From Flaccisagitta enflata (lineage: Eukaryota; Chaetognatha; Sagittoidea; Aphragmophora), in the NCBI GenBank assembly GCA_965153355.1, contig OZ231126.1:15438001-15502000 (forward strand): 64,000 nt of DNA. The letters run 5' to 3'. How positions within the stretch are numbered: the first letter of the stretch is position 1; every line of letters starts with the position of its first letter. The notes under the pieces were generated by a model. That model saw only the letters and a program-made list of their open reading frames with translations. It was not told the DNA's origin and did no database searches. The position numbers were made by a program, and so were the translations under genes. Shown here one piece after another: positions 1 to 14,234 of this stretch.

Positions 1-80
1 AAGAAGAAGAAGAGAAGAAGAAGAAGAAGAAGAAGAAGAAGAAGAAGAAGAAGAAGAAGAAGAAGAAGAAGAAGAAGAAG
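1..80 (+). repeat. (AAG)n array
   Basis: A near-perfect AAG trinucleotide array begins at the window edge; its full length is unknown. Confidence 0.95.
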
Positions 81-1458
81 ACAGTTAGGGCCGTAGGCCT
101 TAGGAGACCATGAGCGAGACCTCCTCCAGACCCATGGAACCATAATTATGGTTCCATAGTCACCAGACATCTTAAAAACACTCCCCTCCTCGAACTCTCC
201 CATGGGTGGAGGAGGCAGAGGGCTTGAGGAGGGCTTGTGGAGGACTTTTGGAGGCCCTCTTTCTCCTCCATTGCTTGAGGCCTATATGAAAGCATCCCTC
301 ATATTGACCATGAAATCATTGTGAAATATTTTAGGAGGTGTTAGGAGTAAGCATTTAGGCAGTGGAAACATGATTTTCTGCATCTGTCACGACTTTGAAA
401 TCATGTTTTATCGCATGATTCTTAAGTGCCCAAATCATGATTTTTTTTAGATGATTCAATATAGAATTTCAATTGACAGATTAAAAACTTGACGTATTAT
501 TTTCTTTATTCCTTTAGCACTGTTACATCATTATGTGTTTGTTAAAGCTGATACAAATATAGATAAGTTGATGTTGATTTTTTTCTTCTATAGATTCACT
601 GTAAAATTCAGTAAAACTTTCATTGTAATTTTTTTTATCATTTTCTTGTAAGGAGACATATTTGTTCTTTTTTTTCTTGTTATACATTGTTATGATGATC
701 AGATACTAATTCAAAAGTTCCTGAAATGATAAAATTTTGAATAGATAGTGTATTCACTAATAGTAATTGGAAAACAATTTTAACTGATTCGGCATTTAAG
801 ATATGTAGCATCTATTCATTTTATATATATGTTTAAATTGTTCACCTTGGGAAGCAGATCTCCTATATTCACACACAGAAAGACAAACAGACAAACGGAC
901 AGAAAAGGAAAAAAAATGAGTGATAAAGAAAGAAACTTAATCAGGAAAAAAGTCACAGACAGTTATTTACTTGCAAATATAAGAAAGCATTTCAGTGAGC
1001 ATAACTGGTCATCTGGTTAAGTAATTTTGAGTATCTTAGCTCATCTAGCTCATTTGGCTCAATTTTTTTTTCTGTTTTTCAGTGCAATCAATACATACAA
1101 TTGCTGATCTAACAAATAAAAAATATGCAGTGATTGGAAATAAAAGCTGGGTGAAAAGTGACCAATACTCACAACTTTTTCCCAAACAACAACACCTGCC
1201 ATTACTGTTATGTCATAATTGGGCAAAAAATATTAAGAAAGTTATTTCAATTCTATGCAAAAACAAATAAAAAGACGGTACAGATAATTTGATGGTCAAT
1301 GACACACATCAAAACATGTTTTAATAGAGCGCTTCCAAGCCTTATCCCAGGAGGGTCTCGGAGAGTCTCGGAGAGTTGGAGAGCTCTCCAGGCAGTCTCT
1401 GAGAGTCTCGGAGACTTGGAGAGCTCTCGGGGGTCTCCTAGAGCTCACGGCCCTCACT

Positions 1459-1498
1459 CGAAGAAGAAGAAGAAGAAGAAGAAGAAGAAGAAGAAGAA
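1459..1498 (+). repeat. (AAG)n array
   Basis: Thirteen AAG units following a GGAGAGTCTC minisatellite (about 1345-1450). Confidence 0.92.
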
Positions 1499-1500
1499 CA

Positions 1501-1580
1501 TAGGGGACTGACTAACCAACCGACCGACCAACCGACCAACCGACCGACATAGCGGGGTGTAGAGTTGCGTAGCACGCGAC
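1501..1580 (-). mobile_element. Family A partial copy
   Basis: Carries the (CCGA)-rich segment, GCGGGGTGTAGAG and a hairpin reading AGTCGCGTGCTACGCAACT when inverted. The far end is replaced by an AAG array and a GGAGAGTCTC minisatellite (1345-1450). Confidence 0.7.
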
Positions 1581-1648
1581 TAAAAACTGTCCAAAACAAG
1601 GTTAGAAACAAAGCTAGACATCAAGTGAGAAAGTCAGAGCTAAAAAAG

Positions 1649-1853
1649 AACAAGGTCGGATACACGGCTACCCCAGTCGCGTGCGGGTAGGCAGGGGCTG
1701 TATTTGAGGTCACTTGATCATTTGGGCAGGAGCAGGGAGGTCAAAGACCGCAAAAACCCGAAAAAAGTAAAGTGTGACGGACGGACCAACGGACGGACCG
1801 ACGGACCGACGGACCGCCAAAGCGGGGTGTAGAGTCGCGTAGCACGCGACTAA
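1649..1853 (-). mobile_element. Family A full copy (GTGC type)
   Basis: Inverted, it runs from AGTCGCGTGCTACGCGACTC through TCCG repeats and two CTGCCC motifs to CCCGCACGCGACTGGGG and GTATCCGACCTTG. The left sequence AGTCGCGTGC is matched by GCACGCGACT near the right end. Confidence 0.85.
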
Positions 1854-1855
1854 CT

Positions 1856-2371
1856 ATGGCAAAAAAAACAACCGAACAACTTTTGAGAGCGCAAAAAAGT
1901 ATGAAGATGTTGACCAATTTGCATAAAATTTACAGTGAATGATAACCATGATATGGACTATGTCTGGTTATTTCATCAAAATTCGTTGAAAACTTTAGCC
2001 GTTATCACGTTTTTACTGAAGTCACTTCTTTTTTAGTCGCGGACAAGCGACTCTATAAGAGGCTTTGTCAATGTGGTCTACTTCCACTTCAAATTTCATC
2101 AAAATCGGACTAGATTTAGTATGGTTTTTTTAAGTTTGTTTATTCATTCTTAGTAAATTCTTATGTGTGTACATTGAATTTCTTTTCTTCTGACAAGCAC
2201 TCTTAAAAAATCTATAATTCTCAAACTATTTAGAGCAGGTCATTGATTTTTTCAGTGATGCTTAATGATACTAAAAAGTAACTTCAGTAAAAATTTCAGC
2301 ACGCTGGGTGAATTTTCAAAGGATTTATGAGCAAAAGAAGTAACTGTTCGGTTTTTTTTTTTGCCATAGTT
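1856..2371. repeat. Inverted repeat arms CTATGGCAAAAAAAAC
   Basis: CTATGGCAAAAAAAACAACC near 1856 is repeated inverted near 2371, with a second match AACAACTTTTG / AGTTACTTCTTTT. It may be a decayed foldback element between two oppositely oriented family A copies. Confidence 0.45.
2034..2071 (+). mobile_element. Family A left-end fragment
   Basis: AGTCGCGGACAAGCGACTCT then AAGAGGCTTTGTC, hairpin and start only. Confidence 0.55.
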
Positions 2372-2389
2372 AATAAGAAAAAACTTTTT

Positions 2390-2595
2390 AGTCGCGGACA
2401 CGCGACTCTAGAACTTGCCGTGTCAGTCAGTCTGTCTGTCAGTTGGTCTGTCGGTCGGTCTGTCGGTCCATAACATTTTTGATTTGCGAGCGATTTCGGC
2501 ATTTCTGCCCCTGCCAAACAAAACGTGAGTGTATTTTTTGCTATACTGCTCCTGCCCACCCGTCCGCGACTGGGGGGGAGTGTATACGGCCTTGT
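2390..2595 (+). mobile_element. Family A copy (GGAC type)
   Basis: AGTCGCGGACACGCGACTCT at the left and GTCCGCGACTGGGG at the right, with TCGGTCTG-type repeats between. Confidence 0.85.
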
Positions 2596-2775
2596 TCATG
2601 TTGATGTTGGAAAAAGTGATAAATTTTGAACTGGCAGTTCTTTAACGAGGAATTTTTGCGGTGACGTCGACGCAGACACTGAACGATACGCACATCGATT
2701 TGAATTTGGTCAAACGAACGCATCCTACTGAAGCATGATTAATCATCTATTAACTCAGCATTGAGTCAGCAAATA

Positions 2776-3111
2776 CTGAATTTCCTGTAATTAGCGCTTT
2801 TGAAATTGAAATGAAAGATTTTCGTTTTCAACCTGCAATTAGCGCCCCCTCATTCACTCATAGATAAATGAATTTATATGAAACTTTTTTTTTTTGTGAG
2901 TACATTGTAATTCAGTGCAATAACGCACTAAAACAAAGAATATTTTTGCATTGCATACCATATTTATGATTTTTTTGCCAATAGAAGGCTTTATTTGTAA
3001 TGAAGTTAGTAAGATTTGAAAAAAAAAATGTAGTCTTGTCACGAGCTCTCTCTTTCTTGAAAAGGGGGGGGGGCGCTAATTATAGGGTGGCGATAAATGC
3101 AGGAAATACAG
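2776..3111. mobile_element. TA-flanked MITE with CTGAATTTCCTG ends
   Basis: CTGAATTTCCTGTAATTAGC and, inverted from the right, CTGTATTTCCTGCATTTATC form the ends, bounded by TA. Second inverted matches read AATTAGCGCCCCC. AT-rich interior, no genes. Confidence 0.65.
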
Positions 3112-3169
3112 TACCTTTGATTGTACAGTTAAAATGTTCATGTTGGTTTGATTTGGCTAAACTACTATA

Positions 3170-3393
3170 ACAGGGCCTGATATACAGCTATTCCAGTTGC
3201 GTGGGGGTAGGCAGGGGAAGTAATATGGGAGGCCACATAGGCGTTTGAGGAGGAGCTGTAATGCAATGCCTGCCAAAAAATATGAGCTATAAAAGTGGGC
3301 GCTTGACAGACTGACCAACCAACAAACCAATGGACCAACCAACCGACCAACCAATGGACCAACAAAGCGGGGTATAGAGTTGCATGCTTGCTT
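3170..3393 (-). mobile_element. Family A diverged copy
   Basis: Recognisable by CAGTTGCGTGGGGGTAGGCAG, a long CCAA/CCGA repeat and GCGGGGTATAGAG. The terminal hairpin is damaged. Confidence 0.65.
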
Positions 3394-3680
3394 TACCAAC
3401 GTTTGAGATCAAGAAGGTTGACAGGTGGACCTGGTGTATGATAATGAATTGGTAAAAAAATACGGCATTAATTTGGACATCATTATCTCTCAGTGAAATG
3501 AGGCCTCATCATTTAATTAAAACAAACAAGCAGCTCTTGGGAGGCCGTACACTCAGCAGAGTATTTATTGCATACGTCGATCGCATTCTTCTTTTTCTTT
3601 CAATTCAATCTTTTACTCACTTACTGTTCCTCAAGTTTTGATGCAACAGATGCATCAATAGGCAGTCTTGAAATCTTTTT

Positions 3681-3885
3681 AGTCGCGTGCACGCGACTCT
3701 ACACCCCGCTTTGTCGGTCCGTCCGTCCGTCCGTCCGTCTGTCCGTTGGTCCGTCCGTCACACTTTACTTTTTTGGGGTTTTTGCGGTCTATGGCCTCAC
3801 TGCTCCTGCCCAAATGATCTGGTGTCCTCAATTACAGGCCCTGCCCACCCGCACGCGACTGGGGTAGCCGTGTATCCGGCCTTGT
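3681..3885 (+). mobile_element. Family A full copy (GTGC type), near consensus
   Basis: AGTCGCGTGCACGCGACTCT, (GTCC)n, CACTTTACTTTTTTGG, two CTGCCC blocks, CCCGCACGCGACTGGGG, GTATCCGGCCTTG. A useful reference for the family. Confidence 0.88.
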
Positions 3886-4053
3886 TCATAGCTTAAGCTT
3901 ATTCTTCCTGGTACAAACAAAGCGCTGCAAATTTTACGGAGACGTTTACCGAATCCTTACGTTAAGGTTCTATAACCACGTCTATGACTATGACTATGAC
4001 TATGACTATGAATGTAAGCCAGTTGAGTGCCGGGCGATATTTTGAAAGAAAAA

Positions 4054-4231
4054 GTGACTCGGGCTCACAATACCGTTGCATACGGATGGGCAGGGGCATA
4101 CAACCCCCATCCATACCCTCCTCCACCCCATGCTCACACACACAGGCAAACATAACTGCAGCATCATAAATGAGCATTTTCACACTGCCGGACGGACAAA
4201 GCCTCTTACAGAGTTGCGTGTCCGCAACTAA
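4054..4231 (-). mobile_element. Family A copy, AGTTGCG subfamily
   Basis: Inverted hairpin AGTTGCGGACACGCAACTCT, GAGGCTTTGTCCGTCC, ACCCC-rich middle with CACACACA, and GTATTGTGAGCCCGAG at the far end. Shares this middle with the copies at 14468 and 26521. It sits next to a CTATGA hexamer array (3979-4010). Confidence 0.7.
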
Positions 4232-5003
4232 AAGCATAAGTAGGAAGATTTAGAATCATGTCAAGTTGCATCATTTTGGGCAGAGAACGAAAGGATTACC
4301 ATTGCATCATCAAGGAAATCCGAAGAAGAAAAGTATATAGGGGATTGCCATAAAACATGGTTAACGAAATTAACAAGCCCAGAATTTTCCATTTAAATCG
4401 TGACCCCCCAAAAAAACTTTTTTTTTCTCTGGTCTTTAAGCGAATTAAGAATTCATAAATATTGATGAGTGTACATCTTTAAATAGTCTTTTATATTCCT
4501 TTCTTCAAGAATTTTGTAGAAGGGTAGGAATCCGTGGCTGAGGATCAAGACCAAGGGTTGGTCCATAGTTCAAATGCACCCAATGTCTCCTCTTGAAAAA
4601 AACATAAGTCTGCATGTATCTTCAAAATCGAGTACCAGTGATTGAAATTCTAAAAAAAAACGAAAAACAATGCTTTATAAAGACAATGCTTTAAAAAGAA
4701 CAGGGTTACGGGCGCAAATGATTGCCAAATGTTGGTCTCATGTTTTTAGCATAGAGTTGAAGCACATAAAAGTTGAGATAGTCATACAATGAAAAAACAT
4801 ATGCGCATGTTCATGGTCACGGAAATCAATGGAGTATGAGAAGTGTATCAGGGGCACATTCGCAAAAGTGGACACTAACAAGTCGCTGCATCGTGATAGA
4901 TAGGAAGCACGGATCGAGAAATGGCTTGAAAAATTTCCTTCTTTTTCATTTGGAAAAAAAAAGTTCTTTTTGTTTTTTGTTTTTCTCTCATTTTTCCTTT
5001 TTT

Positions 5004-5205
5004 AGTCGCGTGCTACGCGACTCTACACCCCGCTATGTCGGTCCGTCGGTTGGTCGGTCGGTCGGTCGGTTAGTCCCCTTTTTACTTTTTTGGCGTTTTT
5101 GAGCTTTTTGAGCATACGGCTCCTGCCCAGATGCCCTAGTGACCTTCTCCAGCACTGCTCCTGCCCACCCACACGCGACTAGGGTAACCGTGTATCCGGC
5201 CTTGT
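5004..5205 (+). mobile_element. Family A full copy (GTGC type)
   Basis: AGTCGCGTGCTACGCGACTC to CACGCGACTAGGG and GTATCCGGCCTTG, flanked by T-runs. Confidence 0.85.
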
Positions 5206-6099
5206 TTTTATCAAGATAACAATTTTCGGCGTTTTCATTCTAAATGGCAGAATTCGGTAGAAATATTTGTGAAGTTGCCGCGAAAAGAGCTTCTTCATAA
5301 ACGTGGCAAATTTCATGCCGAGCTCGACCGTATCACAATATAATAACACTTGAAGAATCTGAATTTCTGTGGTTTGGACCATTCTGAACTCAGATGTACT
5401 TTGTGGCGGGAGAGAGAGAGAGGTATGTAATTCATCGTTAATGGGAGTCATTACATTCATAATGTATGTTTTCTCCATTTCATTTTCCAGAATTAACTAT
5501 TAAGATGTTGGCGAAGATAAAGAAGAAGAAAAGTGAGTATTTACGACTCATTTATTGGAATTTACACACTTTTTTCGGTGTACATTACACGGCTAAATAT
5601 AAATAAACGGCCTGGGATTGCAATTTTTTGGGTAAAAGATGTATGTATATATATCAAAAGATGAGGGGGAAGAAGATTCAGAAGTCCAGAGAGAGAGAGA
5701 AACAATATGAGACAAAACATGACAGAGAAACTGAGGGACAGGAATACAGATAGACAAAAAGGCAGACAGACAGACAGTGCGACCTACAGACAGACAGACT
5801 AACTGACAGTCTAACTGACAATCTGACAGACAGTCTTAAATAACGTCCAGGGAGTCAGACAAACTCAGTGACAGAAATTCAACTCAGACGGGATGAGACG
5901 AAAAATGATACGATGCTGATTTTTCATTCAAATTAATGGCAATCTTTCACGCACGCTACATGCCCCATTTGGCGTGATATAATGACAAGGAGTCTGACTT
6001 AAGGCAATGAAAAAGTACTCAATCAAGGCGCAATTAACTGATGAAACCCAATGAATAAAGTCTAATACCAAAATACAGACAGAAAAACGCAAGATTTTT

Positions 6100-6279
6100 A
6101 GTCGCTTGCACGCGACTCTATAACCCGCTCTGTATGTTGGTCGGATGGTCAGTCAGATGCTTAGTTTTTTGGCGTTTTTGCACGACTGCCACTGCCCAAA
6201 TGTGTAATTAACCATTTTTTTTTATCACTGCCCATGCCCACCCGCACGCGACCTGGGTAGCCTGTATCATGCCCTCTTG
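6100..6279 (+). mobile_element. Family A copy, head of an inverted pair
   Basis: AGTCGCTTGCACGCGACTCT to CCCGCACGCGACCTGGG. Its right end faces the right end of the next copy, 18 bases away. Confidence 0.82.
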
Positions 6280-6296
6280 TTTTCCTTCTGAAACAA

Positions 6297-6469
6297 ACAA
6301 GGCCGGATACACGGCTACCGAAGTCGCGTGCAGGTGGGCAGGGGCCATATTTGAGGTCACTGGACCATTTGGGTAGAAGCAGTGAGGTCCAAAAATAGAA
6401 ATCATAAAAAAAGTAAAGTGTGACAGACCGAGGGACAAAGCGGGGTGATAAGTCGCGTGCACGCGACTA
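6297..6469 (-). mobile_element. Family A copy, second of an inverted pair
   Basis: Inverted: AGTCGCGTGCACGCGACTTA, short GGTC region, to CACCTGCACGCGACTTCGG and ATCCGGCCTTG. The tandem TCCG core is nearly absent. Confidence 0.82.
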
Positions 6470-6587
6470 GAAATCTGCGACGCCTAAGTTAAACAACAAC
6501 ATCCTAGAACCCAAAAATTTACGTCGATGTGAATTGAAGCCATTTAAGAAGGAGATTAAGATTCTCAAAAGAGTGAATGAATTATTG

Positions 6588-6674
6588 AATGAATGAATGA
6601 ATGAATGAATGAATGAATGAATGAATGAATGAATGAATGAATGAATGAATGAATGAATGAATAAATGAATGAAT
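6588..6674 (+). repeat. (AATG)n array
   Basis: About 21 AATG units with one substitution near the end. Confidence 0.95.
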
Positions 6675-7090
6675 GTCTTTGTCTTTGCCCCATGCAAAGA
6701 TGCACCGACTGAAGCAAAATTCAATGGAAAAAATCCTGATGGACACATTAACGATCGACATATGGACAAACGGACCGACGGCCAGACAAAAAGACGGATA
6801 TGACCTCTCGTTTCGATGCGCCGTATCTCCATGGTAAAGAGACGAAAGAAAGAATATGATAACTTATAAAAGAGTTTTAAATTAAAGACAAGATTGTGGT
6901 AAGACCGTCACGCGCGCCCGCTCAGAGAGAAAAGGATTGACAATTTGTGAAAGGTTTTTGATCTTGGGGCTTTCTTGGCCTTCATCCTCCTTTTTTCCTT
7001 TTTTTTTTTTTTTGAAGCTCTTCTCAACTCATGAAAAATTCATTTCGTTTCCCTTTTAGACGTCGTTTAATCAACTTCTCTTTTACTTTA

Positions 7091-7400
7091 CAGTCAGCGG
7101 ACAAAACATAATAGGTATATATATCATATCATTGATTTTTATGAAACATGCTGATAGTAAATAAAATATTGTATGCAACAACCAGTGGTTTAAATAACAC
7201 CGGGCTGTAATGTTAGAAATTACAGCGTTACTGCTGGCTATAATTCTAATAACCTGTTGTTGAATATAACATTTTTTTTGTTACAACTGGCTGTAACTTG
7301 AGCAACTGATTGTTGCATACAATATTTTGTTTTTGAGCAGTATATTGAATCGAGGCCAGTTGTATGATATATATACCTATATTGTTTTGTCCACTGACTG
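7091..7400. mobile_element. Palindromic MITE, GGACAAAAC family, TTTA duplication
   Basis: Ends are CAGTCAGCGGACAAAACA and its near-complement TGTTTTGTCCACTGACTG, flanked on both sides by TTTA. The arms are long and nearly palindromic, with repeated GGCTGTAA motifs. No coding capacity. Confidence 0.82.
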
Positions 7401-7582
7401 TTTATTTGCTTTCTTTTTCTTTTTTTCCCCCCGATTTTGTCTTTTCTTCTGTTCCCGGTGCAACTGTGGAATGAAAAAATGGCAACTCACATTCCAGCGA
7501 GGATGCAATATGTCATAAACTTGCGGAAGAGAAGCAAACAAGTTAACATGGCCAATAATACCGATTCGTCCAAAAAGTCGCA

Positions 7583-9006
<1,424 letters not shown>

Positions 9007-10664
9007 ACCAGACACGTTTAAAGTTTTGTTTTTTTTCGACGATCTTTTTACTTATTCGTCGCGTCATGTTGTCTTAGTGTTCACAATCCTAAATTAATGT
9101 ATGATCCATAGGCCATGGTGGCTATTCATTCATGATGATTACTCCATTGATTCAGTCATGATACTCTCAAAAATGGATGGTCTTGACCCTTGACATCTAG
9201 CATTTTTGCAGACAGGTAATCGGGTTGACGAACCATCTCTCAGAGATACGGTCACTTATCTAGAAATAGCTGCTGTCTGAACTATTTCTCCAGTAAAGAA
9301 AACTTGTTAAATGTTGAAAATTGTTGATCAGATGGTCACTGCCCAATAAACCAAGCCTCACGAATCACGATTCCACCATCTTCATCATACACAGAAACGT
9401 CAATTTGTGTTCTGGTTAATTGTTTGCTGACCAACAAGCCCAGTAGGGCAACGATACGTCCTCCTGTGAGTTCTGAGTAGAGGGAATTTAGGTGTCACGA
9501 CTAAACTTACAGATTAATCTTTAATATGTGTGATGAACTACCATTCAATTGAGGCAAAAAACAGGTCTTCTTGGTAAAGCTAAGAGATCTATGCTTGAGA
9601 TCTATGATGAGTTTTGCATACTGCAGTTCTAATCTTAGGCATTTGTAATCATGCTTACAAGGACATGTTATTAACAAAATTACAAAATACTATTAAGCAG
9701 TCTCCACAATAGACTTGATCTGCGGAAATCAGGCGCCTTTATGCGTTAACATTGACTAAGAATGATATAACTTGATAATGGTTCCTTCTAACAGTTTGAA
9801 ATTTTAGCTCTGTGCTCAGAATTTGATACTCTTTCAGGTCATGCCAAAACTATCATTTAAAGTCTTAGAATGTTTTCAACTATGTTAATTTTAATGATAA
9901 TCAGAGTAAGATAGGCGTAACAGGGTGATAACACATTAGGACCTTAATAGGACACTCTCTTCAAAAATCAATATCTCAGGCTAGAATCGAGATCAATGTC
10001 TGAAATTTGGCAGGTAACTTGGATTATGTCTGTACTAAGGGGGGAGAAAAGAGTATACTTCTACATGTCAAAATTATATAAATCATGTTTTTGACCAAAT
10101 CAACTATGAGTGAAATTTTCCCATTGAAAATGACCACTGGTCACCATCAGATTTTTTTGCGCGACTTTAGGGATTGCAATCAAACAAAAATGACCCATAG
10201 TTGGGTGGGCCTGATGATTTTTGGATGCCTTTATCATAGTGGTTTTGAGTGTGACAATGAAAACGTGCTGATTTTGCCCTGATATTGGCTACATAGCATA
10301 TCGAAATCTCAAATATGAAGGAAGGTAGTTTAGCACTTGATCCCAGGTAATGTCTTATAACAGCTTTCACCACCAAAAAACAAAATTGGCAGAAACAAAA
10401 AATGCTTTCTTGCCTGTTATATCATGGATTTCAGCTGGGCCGGTTTATCGTGGAATTGTGGCAACAGTCAACCAGCAAACGATAAAATATTTTTTTGAGA
10501 TGAATTGGTGAATACACACTGAGAGCAGAAGCATAACTTTCATAAGTTTTCGTAATGGAATGCAAACGGATTGGTTAAAAAAAAACGAATTCCGAAGGTG
10601 GGAGGGATGGGGGCAAGATGAAGGTTGGTGAATGATTTGAGATGGTGGGATTTTTGGAAAGTGG
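9007..10664. other. No recognisable feature
   Basis: AT-rich unique-looking sequence. I see no gene, no clear inverted repeat and no tandem repeat; short open frames at 10085-10376 lack protein-like composition. Confidence 0.5.
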
Positions 10665-10721
10665 GTAACGGACATACAGACGGACGGACACATCTCTTAT
10701 AGAGATGCGGGGACGCATCGA
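10665..10721 (-). mobile_element. Family A-like end with GATGCG hairpin
   Basis: CAGACGGACGGACACATCTC followed by hairpin GATGCGGGGACGCATC and AAAAAG. The layout matches family A ends, but both hairpin arms are changed together. Confidence 0.5.
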
Positions 10722-10726
10722 AAAAG

Positions 10727-11611
10727 GGAAAGAAAATGCTTCAAAAAAGAGAAAACTGTCAAAACCTTTTACCTCAGCATCTAGAGACTAGAGTAGATGT
10801 CGTCAGGTCATGGAAATACGGGGACACACATTGTTTGGATATTAATTAGGCAGATGGATCCATAACTAAGAAGTATTACAATGATAGCGGAGGAAATTGC
10901 GCGCTTAAATACAGTTGCAAATATAGTTGATTATTCAACATTTAATCAAGGGTACTGGTAAGGGTCAGATCCATCCCCACTCGTCTAGTCGTCTCGAACA
11001 AATCTCGTCTCTGACCCCTCGAGCCTTTCAATTCTAAGATCTAACCTAACCTCCACCGTTAGTCCCGATCTTTCCCCTTTTTCAGCCCCCTCCGTTTTAA
11101 TTGTTCGAAATTAATACGAGGCATGCATCAAAATCTGAGACTACGTTCACGCTGACGCCATTTACAAAATGTTATCTCACTCCTCTTTAACTTACTCATT
11201 CTTCGTTGTATGTAGCGATTTCTTTTTAAGAACATGTTAAAAATTCCAAATGCTATCATTACTTTTAGGACGCAGTGTAAGATCAGATCCCTATTTTTTT
11301 TAATCTATTTTTCCTAGTGTCATTGCGATTCCCCTGTAGTCGATTCATTTAGCCTTGTGGCAACTTGCGGCCCCCTCGTAAACCAAGGTTTAGATAAGAG
11401 ATCTCTAGAGTCTAGCCTAAGATCTTGTGCGAGCCTACTAGTATGCTATCTTGCAAATGAGTATAGTGACAAAGTGCAGGATTGTTCAATTTTGAAATAT
11501 CTTTGAATAATTTGTTTGTAAAAGAAATAATGAAATACCTGAAATGCATTTGTACTGCAATCAGCAGTAAAATAGAGTGACATAGATCGGATAAATAGGA
11601 TGTTATCAGCA
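10727..11611. other. No recognisable feature
   Basis: Unique-looking sequence. AAGATCAGATCC and GTCAGATCCATCCCC are loosely similar. No gene seen. Confidence 0.45.
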
Positions 11612-11758
11612 AACAAGGCCGTATACACAGCAGCATTAGTTGCGGACGGGTGGGCAGGTGCGGAAAACCTCGAAAAGTGACTTTGTTACGGACCGACCGA
11701 CCGACCGACCGACCGACCAACCGACAGAGTGGCTTATAGAGTCGCGTGTCCGCGACTA
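11612..11758 (-). mobile_element. Family A copy (GGAC type)
   Basis: Inverted: AGTCGCGGACACGCGACTCT, (GGTC)n, AACAAAGTCAC, CACCCGTCCGCAACT, GTATACGGCCTTG. Confidence 0.82.
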
Positions 11759-11905
11759 AAAAGAATTGTACCGAATTTTAGCTAGTTTAGCATGAACGTA
11801 TCCGCGGAGTCTGGGTTGCCGGAACCCCCGGCGTTGGCTGATAGCGTGCTTCTTCCGCTCAGGTGGACATCCACAACATCCATTAAATTGAAACAGAAAG
11901 ACAAC

Positions 11906-11909
<4 letters not shown>

Positions 11910-11960
<51 letters not shown>
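11910..11960 (+). repeat. (CT)n array
   Basis: About 25 CT units. Confidence 0.95.
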
Positions 11961-11962
<2 letters not shown>

Positions 11963-12128
11963 TTTTCTATCTCTGTCAAATGATTTATGACAAAAGTGAC
12001 AAATGAACAATGACAGGTAAATGCAGAACAAATGAATAATCGTAAAGAGTTGTCGAAATGAGACAAAATTCTCCTCCCAAATTAAGTTCAAGAGTCAAGA
12101 ATTGATCATTTTCAGTTTTAAACGGAGG

Positions 12129-12129
<1 letters not shown>

Positions 12130-12167
<38 letters not shown>

Positions 12168-12185
12168 TCAGACAGACAGAGGGAC

Positions 12186-12234
<49 letters not shown>

Positions 12235-12282
12235 AACAGACAAACAGACAGACAGCGACAGAGAGACGGAGACAGAGACAGA
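12130..12282 (+). repeat. (GA)n then (GACA)n array
   Basis: GA dinucleotides pass into ACAG tetranucleotides and mixed GAGACA. A second degenerate ACAG block lies at 12826-12915. Confidence 0.92.
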
Positions 12283-13239
12283 GTAGACTTAGACTCGAAA
12301 ATTCTCCTAGGTCAGTCAGTAGTACAATCTTTTGCGTGGACCTGCTCAGCGCTTTCAATATTGCACGTTTCAAATTTCAAGGTTCTGGCTCAAATACTTT
12401 AGAAGTTATGAGCAGTTGTTTGAACCATATCAAACTGAAAAAATTCCACGAGAATCTTTAAACTTTCTTTTAAAGTATGGCCGACACAATAATTTTCAAA
12501 GTTTTAAAAAAAAATGAAATTACAAGATTTTAGATCTAGGCGAATCAAGCAATTTCCAATTGATTGCATCCCACTTCTAAAAAAAAAATCCTCATATAGG
12601 GCTTTTTTGGGGACCCCTAGGGGCCCCTGAGAAGTTCAAAATTTTGGTTAATGAGATGAACAGAGTTATGTGCATAGGTCACGGTATCTTTCAGGACCAA
12701 ATTCAAGCAGATTAATTCAAGCTAGAGCTCATGCCGTTACTATACTACCTTTGGACCGGCCGCATATAAAAGAAAAACAGGAAAATTCACAAGGACTCAG
12801 ATTTGGGATCTGAGATCAATCTTTAGACAGAGACATAGAAACCGAGACAGAGAGACAGGCAGATACACAAACAGACACCAATAGTCGACAGACAGACAGA
12901 CACTAAGACAGGCACACGGACAAGGGATAGCGTTTTGCAAATAGCATTCGCACCAGCATTTTCCAGCTTGCTGAGCAACTTTCCCCTCCCACCCACACGC
13001 CACTTACGTAAGACAATCGTGTATTCAGTCTTGGTTCATGAAGAAATTGAAGATTCTTTTCTCATTCTATAAAGATTCTTTATTCGCCAACAAAGGAAAA
13101 CTACCATCTCATATCGTAATTCCTGTTGTAATATTAAACGTTGACTTGGTATTAAATCGATTCATCTCTAAAAACGACCCAGATTCATTGGCGCTGATCA
13201 GATTAATGACGATTCCGAGTTCTTTTGACGGAAGACGGA
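12283..13239. other. No gene recognised
   Basis: Contains a degenerate ACAG stretch at 12826-12915 and a sequence like the right end of family A (CCCACCCACACGCCACTTACG, about 12988). Otherwise unassigned. Confidence 0.45.
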
Positions 13240-13680
13240 CGACTTGCGCTTCAAGGACAATTCTTAAAATGTATATTTTCTCTTTTACATGCTTGAAGGA
13301 CAATTCTTAAGATGTATATTTCCTCTTTTATATGCTTGAAGGACAATTCTTGACATATATTTCCTCTTTTATGTGCTTGAAGGACAGTTGTTAAAATATA
13401 TTTCCTCTTTTATGTGCTTGAAGGACAATTCTTAAAATGTTTATTTCCTCTTTTAAATGTTTGAAGGACAATTCTTAAAATGTATATTTCCCCTTTTTAT
13501 TTGCATGAAGGACAATTTTTAAAACATGTTTCCTCTTTTATTTGCTTGAAGCTGAAGGAGAATTCTTAAAACATATTTCCTCTTTTATTTGCTTGAAGGA
13601 CAAGTCTTAAAACATATTTCCTCTTTCATTTGCTTGCAGGACAATTCTTACAATATGTTCCCTCTTTTATTTGCATGCGC
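13240..13680 (+). repeat. About 43-bp minisatellite, roughly 10 copies
   Basis: The unit is approximately GCTTGAAGGACAATTCTTAA followed by AATGTATATTTCCTCTTTTA. Copies differ by small indels and substitutions, so the array is old. No coding frame. Confidence 0.9.
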
Positions 13681-14234
13681 TGGGTTCAAGATGCGTTTGT
13701 AAAAGCTTGAGGCAGGCGGAATAGCTCTTCCGCCGTTTAAAAATACCCCCAGAAGGTAATTCGGAAGGGTTGTTAGTCAGAAAAATTTTTTGCTTAAACA
13801 AATAATTGTTACAGAACTGAACGGAACGATTTCGTGCGCTATCAAGCCTCAGAGCTGACACTATAATAAATTCAGTAGTATTGAATCTTACCGCAGTCCC
13901 TTGTCGGCATTAATAATCAATTTAAATGCTGTGTCTTGTCTCGACTGCCCAGAACCAACTTTCGTTTACTGTAAAAAATTGGGATTTACGTAAATACTGC
14001 AATATGCAAATTAGGTCTGTTTCTCGCATCGTAACCAAAGGTATCAGATCGTTGACAATATACTAATATCGGTTAAAACGAGAGAAGCAGAGTTGCAGAG
14101 AAATCTACGAATTAGATGGAGAAGTGATTTCTCTGTCGCATCTACTGTCCTAAACCCCATTGCAATCGTCGCGTCGGAAGTACTTATTCCGCAAGCATTC
14201 TAGTTGATGGTTGTTTTCGGGAATATAGTTATGC